A stretch of DNA of 64,000 bases from Azadirachta indica (Eukaryota; Streptophyta; Magnoliopsida; Sapindales; Meliaceae): positions 18,773,269 to 18,837,268 of the forward strand of contig CM040440.1 in assembly GCA_022749755.1 (NCBI GenBank). Reading direction: 5' to 3'. Every line of letters starts with the position of its first letter. The stretch's first letter is position 1. This document shows positions 12,251 to 25,267 of the stretch, piece by piece. The notes below the pieces were generated by a model. That model was not told the DNA's origin. It made no database searches and was given only the letters and a program-made list of their open reading frames with translations. Position numbers and translations under genes: made by a program.

Positions 12251-15200
12251 GTAAAGAAAGAGACTCTGGTCAGCGTCTTTGTGGGGAACACAGTGGCAGG
12301 CAATTTCCATTGTTAGTATGAGTTAGGTACTTTTTTAATCCATGTAACTGGCTGCTTATGGGGTTAAACCCTAAAAAGCTTCAAGAAAAAGACTCAAACT
12401 TATCAATTATAGGAATAATGGTCCCCCCATTTCATTTGGTCCTCCAAGCCATAATGCTGTCAATTACTTTGAACTTAAAATATGTTGTTAATTTGAATTT
12501 GTGGACTACATATATGCACGTGTGCTGCTTGAAGTGTAGATACAACCTAACTATGACCTAAAAAGAAGCTATTAGTTATAATAAATTAAAACCCTAATGT
12601 TGGATTACCTACTACTTAGGTTTTTACATGATATTATGTCACTCTACATTTTGGCAAATTACTGTACTTTAATAATCTAGTCTAGATTAGTAAGGTCATT
12701 TTTTGATCCTCCAACTTTGTACTATATATAAAGTAATTAAGTTATAGATATATAGAGATCTATAGGTTTATGTTAGATTAAGTAGAGTTAGACAAGTGGC
12801 AGCTAGTGATAAATCTACTTTGTGTGAACTAGATAGAACTTTTTAGTAGATGCGATATATACGCTTATAAGTCGTGACACTATTTATATATTATGATTGT
12901 TAAACTATCTCCACACTCACCATACGCAAATTAATTATTTTATAATTTAATAATATTAGACAGTATAGTACTAAAGCTTATGAACTAAGTTTCAATTTAA
13001 TGATTAAAATATATTTCGATGATGTAAACTAATTATGGTTAGATGCTTATACATTTCAAATTAAACATCATGATCTCACAACTAGAAGATTCGCAAGAAA
13101 AAAAATAAAAAAGATAAAAAGATATTGCAGAATAATTAAATATATTTATCGTGAAATTTGATTCGTTTTTTCTAATATTTTGATCTGTTTCTTAAAATTA
13201 ATAAAAGGCGATAGAAATTGGTATGCTAGTTGCTATCTTATAATGTTAGGTTTCTTTTGGCTCAAAATAGATTCTTTCGTAATTAATTATTGTTCTATAC
13301 ATCTGTATTAGGTTTATTTTAATTACTATAAATAATTTCTAACTAAGAATTATGTTAAAGCACATTAATAGTTTAATGTTGAGCATCAATCATCTAACTT
13401 ATGATTTGATTAGTAGCCTATGAATGGAAAGACATGTGCAGTAAATGACAAAGACATTTCTTTGAAATTGCGATGGTTTAAAGTTTGAAATCTAGATCAA
13501 AACTTTCACTTCATACTTTTAAATTTGTCCTTCTAATTTGCATCTATGGGAGAACAATTATCAGTAACAGATGAAGGACTAACATATATGTACACTTGCC
13601 CGGGTATATATCAAATTAAGACATAAAACTCATAAAAGATTTTATTAGGGTTTGCTAAATTAGTCAACTAATTAATAGATATTTCTCAAACTTTCAATTA
13701 ATATATATTTTTTTTGTTGCTTTTCTTTTTTTCTTACTCTTTTTCTACCTTCTAAATTTTCTGTTGAAGTCTTTTCATATCTCATCAATCAAATACAGTG
13801 ATATAGAATGAAAGATACACTATATATAAATTATATACTTTGGACACCCAATAGAAATCAAACATAGTGCAAAGAATGTGAATTGATCTTACATTACAAG
13901 AAGTTAATAGCTTTGTGCATATTCACGAATGCGTTCGGATTAAACTAAATTTACATCGTTACGGAATATATCCCATCCCCAATATAATAATAACGTATCT
14001 TGATAAATGTTCCAAGGTTATCGCTTGTCGTGAAAGGTCATTGCTTAACTAGCCAATCTTCTTCTTCTAACTGTTCTTCGCTGCGTGAAACTACTGTTTA
14101 TACAACGTGTTTGTGGTCCTTGTTAAGTAAATTAATGCATATACTTTTGTTATGGTCGTTAGGCAGATTACCAAAAGCAGTGGAAGAAACAAATGGAAAA
14201 GGCATTCTACTTAATTTTATATGTGTACATATGCTAGCTTCTTATAAGCACTTCAGACTTTCTTAGTTTATATATATTATTTTTTGCACTTAATTATGTT
14301 TCTCACTCCACAGTTCGCACTATATATATATTGTGATACAACTTGTAAAGAGAACCCAAACCAATCCCATCCAGAGACTTGTATAAGTATAATCAATTTC
14401 TTTCTCCACCTCTGCAACCCTAGATGAGGCATTCTTTAGATGAGATATTATCAATTTAATAAATAAATATCATTTTAATTATATATAGGTATAATTATGT
14501 TGAATTACCAATCTGAGTTTTGGACTATTGGCAAAGGGATTCTCCCTCTCAATTAAGACAATTAATATAAACAAAAGTCTGTGCGGGAAATCACCGAAAG
14601 AGACTTGAACAAACCCTAATTTTTTTTTTTTTTTTTAAAAGTTAATTGGGATATCGTACTTGAGAAAGTTACATTATGTTCTCCTACTTTTAGAGTCCAC
14701 CTTCTTGCTTTGTTAAGATTCTTCTCTCCATGATCATCTCTAGTGGGCATCTTTAGCTGATCTGAACTAGATTTTGAATCTTGAGCTTTCAGCTTTCTAC
14801 AGTAGTTTTTGGACAAATAAAATGGCTAAAATATCTGCGTTTAAGGAATAGAAATATGTCTTGTTTCTGCTTTGTCTAGGGTTTTTTTCATAACCCAACC
14901 TCGTATGCCTGTAACTAAAATTTCCTGCTTTTAGAGTACATCTTTTACATTAATGGTATGTTTATTATTTACTTCTTTTTGTGATACGCACGACCACTTG
15001 AACAACTCTCAGTGCATGCTCCAGCACTTGCTTATTTATTTGTTTAATCTCTGATGCTTGTTTTGCAGTTATTCACTTAATAGATACACTTGCAGCAATA
15101 GCAAGTCTTATATATATATATATATATACATCCTCAGATATTTGATTCCTAATTAAATTAACATTATAATATTATTAAGGCAAACCATTGTATTAATTAA

Positions 15201-15489
15201 TTGGTATTGCTGGTAGATGTAATTTCTGCTAAAATAACTAATAAAACTATAAAATTGGAAAAAAAAAAAAAAAGCTTGCATTGGTGATCAGAAGACGAAT
15301 TCTAAATAATCACTCTTTTAATCTATTGTCAGAAAATTTTCACCATCACTTAAGGAGTTATAAATGTTAAATGTTAAATCTTAAGCATTGGCTTTGAAGT
15401 ATCAAATTTTATATTTATTCATATTTGGAGTAAAAAGGAAAAACACTATTCGAAACTGTATGTGAAAAGTCTCACGAGATTTTCATAGT

Positions 15490-15665
15490 AGATGGATTGG
15501 ATCAGACCTGGGAATTCCTCCGAGGTTACCTGTTAGTTACTGCAGTTGTAGGCTCGAGTCTCACTCTGTAAAGCCTTTAGCCTATTGGGCTTATTATGGA
15601 TTTCTCAAGACTTGGGAGCCCAGTCCACATATTTAGACTAGTAGTCCTGAAAACATGTAAAATAA
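15490..15665 (+). mobile_element. SINE-like segment (weak)
   Basis: This block is less AT-rich than its surroundings and carries a box-B-like GGCTCGAGTCTC at about 15553, as found in tRNA-derived SINE promoters. It is followed by a pyrimidine/purine-mixed body and an AT-rich end (ACATGTAAAATAAAAGTC). A possible 7-base flanking repeat AAAAGTC lies on both sides. I could not place a convincing box A, so the call is weak. Confidence 0.25.
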
Positions 15666-16288
15666 AAGTCAACATACCGGGTCCTTTTCTTTCTGCATTA
15701 TCTTTGTTTTCTTTTTAATTATTGATTATCATAAACCAACAATTAATAGATCATAAGCTACAATTTTTTTTCAAAAAAAAAAAGGTTATAGAAAATAATT
15801 TATTATTGTTGTACACTAATCATTTTCAATAAAATGTTGATACATTTTCTACGAGGTACAATAGTTTTCTACCCAAAGAAATTGCATTAATTTTTTACAG
15901 TTTAATTATATCACCTATTATTAATAACTAAATGTTTAATAGTACTTATGAGTTTTAATAAGTAATATTTTATGTTCTAAATTATTTCATATCAAATAAA
16001 GTGATATTTATTAAATGAATAATTAGATAACTTTATAAGTAATATTGTGTAAATACATGTTTTATTTAATAAACATTGTACTATAAACTACATCGTTTAA
16101 AATAAAAATTTAAATAGAAAATGTTTCTAAAATCTATTAGAACATAATTTGTAAATGAGCGAGTCCTATCAATATCATTGACATTGAATGTTAAAGTTAG
16201 TCAAGTAAATGATCTATACATTCGAGAAATAATTTATTTATGAATTTTCCAACATTTATTTTCCGCAGACCTCAATCCTCAACTGCTT

Positions 16289-16309
16289 ATAATAATAATA
16301 ATAATAATG

Positions 16310-16357
<48 letters not shown>
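16289..16357. repeat. (AAT)n microsatellite, about 23 units
   Basis: AAT trinucleotides run almost uninterrupted for about 69 bases with one substitution (ATGATA) near 16308. It lies in intergenic DNA, with no coding role. Confidence 0.95.
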
Positions 16358-16361
<4 letters not shown>

Positions 16362-17639
16362 AATAATTTACAACCCCAATAAATATATTCCTCCTTTTGA
16401 AATAAATAAAGAGTTGTAAGATAAGATACTCAATACTCACTAAATAACGACGTTCGTAACTCAAAGTACGTGGCTGTTGTTCGTAGACTGCATTGGTTTG
16501 GAGGATCTATGGGCTATCACAAAGATTGCGGCTATTCTTAGAAATTTGAGTCAATCACAACCGTATTAAAGTGGGGCCCCTTCCAATTTTTATTTGGATC
16601 AGAGATTGGTCGGCTCGATTTCCATGCGCTGTTAGCTTAGTGATACGACTTTTGATGCGTGCGCAAGTCAGCAGCTGTCGGTTTTGTGAATTTCAATTGG
16701 CTGTATTCGGGGCCCACACCACTATTTCAACAGTTGAGATGGATCGAGGGTCAAGTGGGTCCTTCCAGCTAAAAAATTTCGCCAATTCAGCGCCATGTCA
16801 CCAATTTATTAAATTGCAAAAAATAAATAAATAAAAATAAACAACAACATCCGACCAAACAAGATCTAAACTGAAAAGGAAGTAATAACATCTGTATCCC
16901 TCATTTTATATGATTTCGTACTTAGGGGCGTAGTTTTTCCACTGGTATTAAATAGGTCCATTTGAAATGACTGAATTATCCATTAGTTCAAACAGATTTT
17001 GTGCTCTCAGAATTCCATATTTACGAGGATGATTTGGCCATTTTCATGGAGTCGGGGACGGACTTAATACAAAAAGAAGAGCTATGTCATTATTGAGAAG
17101 ATATAAACCTTATAGATTCATATGTTATTATACGTAAAGAAAATCATTTCTACGTGAAAAAGAATTAAGGCCTTAAATCAACGGGATTGCGTTGAGTTTC
17201 AGTTAATTAAACAACGAGCTGAAATGCTGCTAACAAATTTCTCTTACTAGGAGCAGTGTTTTTTGTTTTTCAATTTATCTCTTCAAAATTAAGCACAACA
17301 AATAATATGTGCAATTCCGTGTTTCCAGATCCAGACAACAGAAAAAAAAAATTACAGAAATGGATTTTCAAATACTTACGAGTACCGTTTTCTGGTTTAA
17401 ACATCCCAAAAAGCAAAGAACTTATATTACGAAAACAGAACCAAACATGCCCTAAAGCAGGAAGTAACGTGTCATTAAATTACATAAAATTCCAACAAAG
17501 CAGTCTAAATCCATTACAAAAGCAGGACCAACCTGGACTTTTTGGTAATTTTGTTTTTAATCATGGAAACCCACCTACGAACGCGTGTGGTCTCACTCTC
17601 ATAAAATCGAACAAACCGAATACAAGCGTTAATCTTCTC

Positions 17640-17783
17640 TTTTCTCTCTCTTTCAAACAGTGAAGAGAATTTGTTTGCTTCGCTTTGTTTTGTTTTTCTC
17701 CTTCATTAACTCCTTCTCTCTCTTCGTCAAGTTCTCAACAATTCAACTTCCTTGTCCATGAAAGCTCCACTCTCTCATACAAG
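17640..17783 (+). other. 5' leader exon of the SANT-like gene (predicted)
   Basis: A CT-rich tract (TTTTCTCTCTCTTTC) near 17639 marks a likely transcription start zone, and the exon ends at a good donor, CAAG then GTAAAG, at 17783/17784. Splicing to the acceptor TTGCAG at 19333 would place the ATG exactly at the start of the next exon, after a 1.55-kb leader intron. The start of this exon is not defined by sequence. Confidence 0.5.
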
Positions 17784-19333
17784 GTAAAGAAGTAATCTTT
17801 TGACTGTTATAACATGTTTTATTTTCTCTGTTTTGTGTTTTCTGTTGTCTTTATTTTCTTGCAACAAGAAAATAAGTTGACAATCGAAGGTCCTCAGATG
17901 AATAACTATAAAGACCCATTTAGCAGGTTTGTCTTTTGACGTGGGTTTTGACGTTCAAGTTCGTCTATGGAGGTTAGCCACTGCTCTTTTGAATCGTTCT
18001 ACGCATGTTTTTTTGTCTGTTTGTCAGTTGTATGCGACTTGCTGTTCTTCTCTTACAGTTTTTATTGTTGGTTTGTCTTCTTTAAGTTGATCTATTATAA
18101 TTTTTCACTAAAGATTTTCTGCATACTTTTGCTTGATATCTCTTCTTGAATGCTGTTTGTTAAGATGAGATTGTGCAATATTTCTCGCATCAAGAGATAT
18201 ATCATAGTTGGGGTTCTCTGATTTTGTGTTTTTATGTTTGTCTATTAGTTTAATTGTTACGTGAACATGTTTGTTAGAATTTTTTCTGTCTATATCTATT
18301 GTTGTTTGCTATCAGATTTCCAGAATGTGGTCGTTATTTTGTTAAGTCTTATGTGTAAGCTTATTGCATTACCTGCTATGCTTGATTATGCACTTTTGTT
18401 CTATTCTAGTTGAAGAAATATGCTGCTTTTTTATTTCCATAATTGCCAATTTTTTTTCCGTAATATTAATGCTAGCTTATTGTATTTTTATTTTTATTTG
18501 TATTTTCACTTTCTAGTTTAGGAGGCTTGTTGGTGTTAGAGTACATGAATTTTTTTCAAGTGAAGCCTTTGACTGACGATGTCAGGAAATACATTGGATA
18601 TTCTTCAATTGTTTTTGCTTTCAATCAGTCAGTGTTTTGGTGATGAAAGAAATCTTTGTCTTTGATCCTGGTTGATCCAGATACTATCTATATAATCCCT
18701 GCCAAAAGAGCAAGCATAGTTTCCCCCTAATCCCCTATCCCCTTTTTTCAATTTTGACCACGGTTTTATTTAATCTGGATTGGTGTTTTCCAGCATGTCA
18801 AACTGGGCCTTGCTTATATATAAGTTCTGTGGAATAGCCAAGTTGTTCTGCATAACTGATGCTTTTGTTGCCTAGAACCGAAATTTTACTTCTTGTAGCT
18901 TTGTAATAAAGATTGCTGGGATATACAAATCATCTTCATTCTAGTTGATATATAACTGTTTCTTATTCTCAAGTCATCACCTTTAGCGTTTACCCAAGGT
19001 ATTGACTGTTTCATGTTCTGAAGTCATCAACTTTGGCATTTATGAGGAATCGAGGTCATAACACTGGGGGAATTAAGTGTCTGACATTGTAAATTCAGAG
19101 TGAAGAATTTGAATCTCAGAGCCACAACCTCAATTAATATTTTACATTGATAATTTTGCCCATATTTTCCCTTTCTTTTTCAGCAGTCATACCCTTAAAA
19201 TCTATCTGTAGGGAAGTGTCACCTCCACTCAAGGCATCTGGCTTCAAGGGCTCATGATTTGTGATCTTCACAGTTAAACTATAAAATTGTGTACATGTTT
19301 CTTCTGAGTATAATTTCTACTGTGTTATTGCAG

Positions 19334-22181
19334 ATGGATTCAGTGCATTTGGATGACAACAGAGAATGCATTGAGGATGAATCTGAACAGCAGTTACTTG
19401 CTTCTCGTTCTGCTGATGTGGCTGACATCTTTGGAGAGCCAGAGGTGCTTCCTCGTGTTGGACATCAGCACCAGGCAGAAATTCCGTCTCTTATGTCAAA
19501 ATATGATTGTTTGCAGCTTATAAATGAACCAACTGATACAAAAAGCTCGGTTCATCTTCCGTACTGTGTTTATCTGGAATTACCTATTCCACTTATGTGG
19601 GCAAATACCGAGTTTGAGAATGTCAATGGAACTATAGAGTTTGAGAATAGTGAAGCGAGCCAGATCACTTCAACTGACGATTATGCAGAACCAAAAGTTG
19701 AAGCACTAGATTCTGCATTGGGTAATGGAAAAGATGCAGTCGGATATTTGAACTCTCAATCTACGCCTGAAGGTGATCAAATGGATGTTGATCCAGTCTT
19801 AAAACAGGAATTGAAAACTAAGTTGGATCAGGTAGAAAGAGGCCTTTGTCCTCTACCAGGTTCTTTGGGTGAATCTTGGAAGCAGATTGAATGTGATAGT
19901 TTCCTCCTTGCTCTATATATCTTTGGGAAAAATCTTAAACTTGTGAAGAGACTTGTTGAAAGTAAACGGATGGGGGATATATTGTCTTTCTATTACGGAA
20001 AGTTTTACAAATCTGATGGATATCGGAGATGGTCTGAGTGCCGGAAATTAAGGAGCAGACGTTTTGTACATGGGCAAAAGATATTCACGGGATGGAGGCA
20101 ACAGGAATTGTTGTCAAGAATATTTTCTCACGTATCAGAGGAATGCAAAAGCATATTGCTTGAGGTATTTTCCTTTTCCCTTTTTGAACTTTTGTACAAG
20201 GTAAATGTACATCCAGTCCCTGATTTTCTTTGATTTTTCTACATTGATAACCCCCTTAGTACTGTTTTCTGATGTTGTTCTTCAACCACGCCTTGAAACC
20301 ACGCTGACATGTATTGCTTCTATGTTGTTGTTGTTGATCAAGCCCTTATGCTGCCTAATTTCAGCCTCTCTTGGATAGTGTGACTGTGATTGTGCAACTA
20401 GGTCAACTCCATCTTTATTACCAACAAAATATTGCTTCCTGTTTATTCATGAAATTATGATGTGATCATTTCAGGATTTTAGGAAGTTTGGTGAGGGAAA
20501 AATTTCATTTGAAGAATATGTTTTCACTTTAAAGAACACAGTTGGCATCAGTATGCTTATAGAAGCAATAGGTGTTGGCAAAGGGAAGAAAGATCTCACA
20601 GGAACTGCCATGGAGCCAGTAAAGATTAATCATGCGTGTTCTCTCCAACCTGAAATACCAGTTGGCAAAGCATGCTCCTCTCTCACGTCTGCTGACATTA
20701 TCAAGTTTTTAACTGGAGACTTTAGGTTAAGTAAAGCCCGATCGAGTGATTTATTCTGGGAGGCTGTATGGCCCCGTCTTTTAGCAAGAGGATGGCATTC
20801 TGAGCAGCCTAAGAATCATAGTTTTTCTAATTTGAAAAATACACTGGTGTTTCTTATACCTGGTGTAAAGAAGTTCTCGAGAAGGAGACTAGTGAAAGGT
20901 GATCACTATTTTGATTCTGTTAGTGATGTTTTGAACAAAGTTGCGTCAGAACCGGGTCTTCTTGAGCTTGAAATGGAAGCAGGTAAAGGTAGCAAACACA
21001 AGGAAGAAGATAAGCTGGACCAACCAAAGAAGCAAGGATTGAATGGCTTGACAAATAAGCAACATCATTGTTACCTCCAGCCACGCAAATCTAATCACAA
21101 CCGGCATCTAGTGCAATTCACAATTGTAGATACTAGTTCGGTTCATGGAGCAGGAAGATCTAAAGTGCGAGAAATAAGAAGTTTACCTGTTGAAAGTACT
21201 AATATATCTACACCATCTAACCTTTCCAGTGAATCTGAGGAAGATACATCTGAAGATTCAGAAGATGAAGAAGAAGAAACTAATACCACAAATGTGGATG
21301 ACATAACTAATAAGGGAGCATGTGCGGAGTCATCAGATTGTGTCCATAGTGTTGTAAATAATAGTATGTCTAGCACACCCATTTCCACAAATGTAGCAGT
21401 GGAAAATCACACAAATCATACCACAAGTCCAATTGATGACAAGCAGCAGAAGGAGGACTTAATGGTAGGTATGTACGGAGAGTCCTGCTGCAGCATTGAA
21501 AATGTCTCTGTGGACCGGAAGCTAGAAGAAAGTGAGTCCCATTGCAGATCAAACTCTCATGATGCATGTGAGGACATGGTTTCCCAACTTGGTCCACCTC
21601 AAAATTTATCATCCACCAGTTCTTTAGCTAAAGGCAATTCAGATAGGAGCAATGAAGGCAATGTATCTGAGAATTGCGTGGATAGAGAAGTATCTTCAGG
21701 AAAACTTGAATGCCACACATTAATTGACTTGAATGTTCCTCAAGTTTCATCAGATGTTGGACACGATGAACTGTCCAAAGATTTGGTGCAGAATAATGAC
21801 AGTTCTTCTGAAAACAGACTCTCAGTTGTGTGTGAGCCAAGCCAGCAGGTAGAGGAATCAAAGCTTGCTGATAGTAGGTCTACTATAGACCATCGGACCA
21901 TCATGAACAACCGGAGGCAGAGTACAAGGAACCGTCCATTAACTACAAAAGCATTGGAGGCTTTTGCATTTGGGTACTTAAGCCCAAAAAGGAAGAGAAA
22001 GGATACAGAGGTTTCACAGAATAATGCGATGTCCAAAGCTTCCCGACGGGTACGTGGTAAAACTGCTGTTGGTGGTGCTGTAAACAATGGTGTTGGAGAC
22101 AATGTTGCAGACTCCAGGATAGATGGGACGTTGGATGCATTACGTGGCTGTAACAATGTAGTGGATGAGTCTCATGTCTGA
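19334..22181 (+). CDS. ELM2/SANT-like nuclear protein (Arabidopsis SANT1-4 / 'Arg-Glu dipeptide repeat' family)
   Basis: Two coding exons, 19334-20164 and 20475-22181, joined in phase 0 to give 845 aa. The start ATG directly follows the acceptor of a leader intron. Residues about 160-240 form an ELM2/SANT-like module with PLPGSLGESWKQIECDSF and then DILSFYYGKFYKSDGYRRW; conserved family blocks SADIIKFLTGDFRLSKARSSD and LFWEAVWPRLLARGWHSEQP follow in exon 2. The C-terminal half is low complexity with a strongly acidic patch (about residue 530), the conserved LIDLNVPQ motif (an EAR-like LxLxL-type repression motif may overlap) and a terminal ALEAFAFGYL-SPKRKRK block with a nuclear localisation signal. 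From memory, Arabidopsis members act with histone deacetylase HDA6; this is family knowledge, not seen here. The 3' UTR probably extends to about 22.6 kb. Confidence 0.85.
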
Positions 22182-25100
22182 CGTGCAAGAAAAGTGGTGC
22201 AGTCACTAAGGGTGTTTTGTACAATTTCTGGTCTCTTCAAGGTTTGGAGTTCTTTGCTGGCATGAAATACTTACTGCACAAGCAAAGAACATAAACCATA
22301 CTCCCGCTAGCAGACTTGTGAGACAACAAAAGTTGGTAAAACAGAAATCAGCTGACTGAGGCAGGGGGTTTTTATTGTAAGGGCCAATACTAAACAGGCA
22401 CAGGTCCTGATCAAGGTTTGACTATGAACAGATTTTAGCCGCCATCTGAGTCCTTGACAGGCAGAAAAACAAGTTTCTATTTGTAGGTTTCTCATATAAA
22501 GGTGAGCATCTAGCTATAGTTATCATTTTGTTATACACAAGTATAGGAGGTTCTCTTTTGTGATTTTTTGAACTGCAGGCAAATAATGAATAGATGTATA
22601 CGTAAGTTATTTTTATCAGAGAGTTGTACACTTTCTGCTTTCATTGGCAATCGAGAGAAATAAGAACGTGAAGGAACCTGTGGAAACATTGTCCAACATT
22701 CTTGCTTGCAACTAGAACCTAGCTTGGCTGTTAGGGAAAAGAATTTATAATTTTCTTCCAGTACAAGTGGTTAGGTTTTAACATCGAACATCTGGGTCTG
22801 ATATAATTTGAGCATATTTTTGGTTCAAAATATACGAGTGTCATACAATCATGAGAAGGAAGATCACGCGCGTACTGGTGACCCAAAATGGTCAAATCCT
22901 GGGCTTGGTGTCATAAGAAAGGTCAAGGGATAACCACTATTGTCAACCCCCAAATAATTGCTGGCGTTTTCTTATAACAGAAATATTTTTGCCCATTGCC
23001 ATCAAACTATAACTATTTTATGGAAATACTAAAAAGGCCCGAGGAGCAGCATTAGCATATATGGGTTGGAGCGTTAGTGTCTGTGGTTGTGTTTGTGTAT
23101 GATGTCCGTGTTTGGTTGGTTGCAGCTGCCCAACGTGTAAAATGATATCCACAAAACTGGAGTAGTCAAAAGGCTAAGGCAGACATTGGGCCCGTCCATT
23201 GCGGTCCTACCTACGCTCTCTAGATGTCGTTGTTGCTGCAAATTTTCTCTGCATAAAATGGAAGAAAACCCCACCTTATAAGGCCGGTGCCGCCGGTGGT
23301 CAACTAATCTGATCTATTCTAATCACCATCTTAATGATTTATTAGAGAAATTTAATTACTGCTAGTAATTGCCATTATCATCATATACGTGTCTCCTTTT
23401 GTTGGTCAAAATCTTCTCGGATACTTTAAAAAGTTTTCTTTTATTGTGTTGCCCGACTGCTTTGCACTGCTGATTGACAACCAAAAAATTAAAAAATAAA
23501 CTCAACAAAACGTAATTATAACATGAATTTATCAGGAGAAAATTAGGATTTTCTTTCAATTTAATTTGCTTAAAGAGAAACTTCGAGGTGGATATTCAAA
23601 AATTTAGAAAATCAATCTTTATCTGACGAAGCAAATAAGAAATTTGGAGTGAGTTTCCACAGCATGTAGTATTTATTACTATAATTAATTATTAAGATTG
23701 ATAAATTCTTGGACTACATATATAAAACACCCCTGCCTTTGATTAATCAAACAAAAATAGAAACAAAATATTAATTCTGTAAAATGCCTTGGTTGCTTGA
23801 AAATAATAATACCAAACAAAACAATCCCATCTGACACCAAATAACACGACGTCGAAGAAGTTACTTGTATGTTCATTCATGCTTGATGCTGGAGTAACAA
23901 TTAAAATGGTAAAATATTTTATTTTACTAATTATTAATTTAAAAACAATATGCAAGCACGTCTATATCAAACCAAAATATAGAATCCAATTGTGGTTTTA
24001 TATTTTTAGTCAAACATCATTTTCACGAGACTTTATTGGCGATATAAAAAAAAATAAGGTTATGGGGAGAGAGAAATATTATTAGGGTTTGGCCGTCCTT
24101 TTGTGTTGGTTTTATCCATGCGGTTCCTTTGCTTATGTCAATTAGCAGCTGGTTCATGAAGAGTCTTACATTTAATTAAGCAAATATTATTTATTAATCA
24201 TTATTCTCAGGTAATACCAGCATAGATCCAAATGCTGCTTAGGTCTTCTTACATAATTTAATGAGGAAATTAAATGATGGAATAATTCTGTCTTTACATT
24301 GTTGTGATGATGTTAATTTGCTTCATAATTTACATCGATCTTTAACGATAATAACTAAGCAATACTTTTGTCATGATGTAGCCTTAGTTTGTGATGGAGA
24401 AGAAGCATATATGTTCTTGCTAAACGTTCTCATCAATAGAATTATCAATTTGACTCGAATTTCAGAATTTAGCCCGTGTTTGATATTCTACCTCCTGTCG
24501 TCTTCTTGTTTTCTCCTTTTATAGCCCGGCTGCTGCTGCTGCTTGTTTCTTCTCACTGAGTTTATGGAATTCGATCATAAACTAAAATATCGAAAAAAGG
24601 GGGGAAAAAAAAAGCCACTTAATAAAGTATTTAGAATTGTTAAATGAGTGTGTGTGTACATATATCAATGAATTTTCTTTTGACAAAATCAACAATATAT
24701 GCAACATATATATATATATATATCGAATTAAAAAACGAAAAATTAATGAACCATGCATTCACCTTAAAATTTTTGCATGATATATATGCTTCGTATGAAA
24801 GTATACGTATAGGAGAAATTTTATAGTTCCTTGCGTGCACGGATGCATGCATGCAGATTATTGCCAAAGGTTGTGAGATTATTCTGTCTGTATGTACGTC
24901 CGTCCTGACAGATAGTAATAAGCAATGACTGGGGTTGGGTTGGGTTGTCTGTTAAGCAACTGTTTACAACAGCTTCCCTTGAATCTGCTACGAAAATCAC
25001 TTATTCTGATCATCTCTTGTCTTATGGATGACGCTTTTCAATAAGCACTTGCACATACAAATACGAATAGTACAGCGCATATGCATTTCCAAAAACTATG

Positions 25101-25236
25101 TTCACTTGGCCGCTACACATAGTTTGGAGCATTCCTAGTCCTAGACAATTACAAATTAAACCATAATATATATCTATATATATACATATATGCCAGCAGC
25201 TAATTATTTCTCGTTAAATAATTCCTATTTCCTAGA

Positions 25237-25267
<31 letters not shown>

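Larger units (their letters stand above)
12260..17640. other. Long AT-rich intergenic spacer
   Basis: About 5.4 kb between the NF-YB promoter and the SANT-like gene leader. I see no conserved protein frame. Notable contents are a SINE-like segment near 15490-15660, a long (AAT)n array at 16289-16357, and a stretch of more balanced composition at about 16560-16760 next to it, which may be unique promoter-distal sequence. None could be tied to a gene. Confidence 0.5.

Noticed and set aside
11811..12321. Plus-strand frames opposite the NF-YB gene
   Set aside because: They lie antisense to a clear histone-fold coding sequence and have no protein-like features.
16279..16464. Minus-strand frame with a long poly-isoleucine run
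   Set aside because: It is a translation of the (AAT)n microsatellite.
21143..22224. Several minus-strand frames of 77-138 codons opposite the SANT-like gene
   Set aside because: Shadows of a long, clearly conserved plus-strand exon; compositions mirror its acidic and Ser-rich codons.
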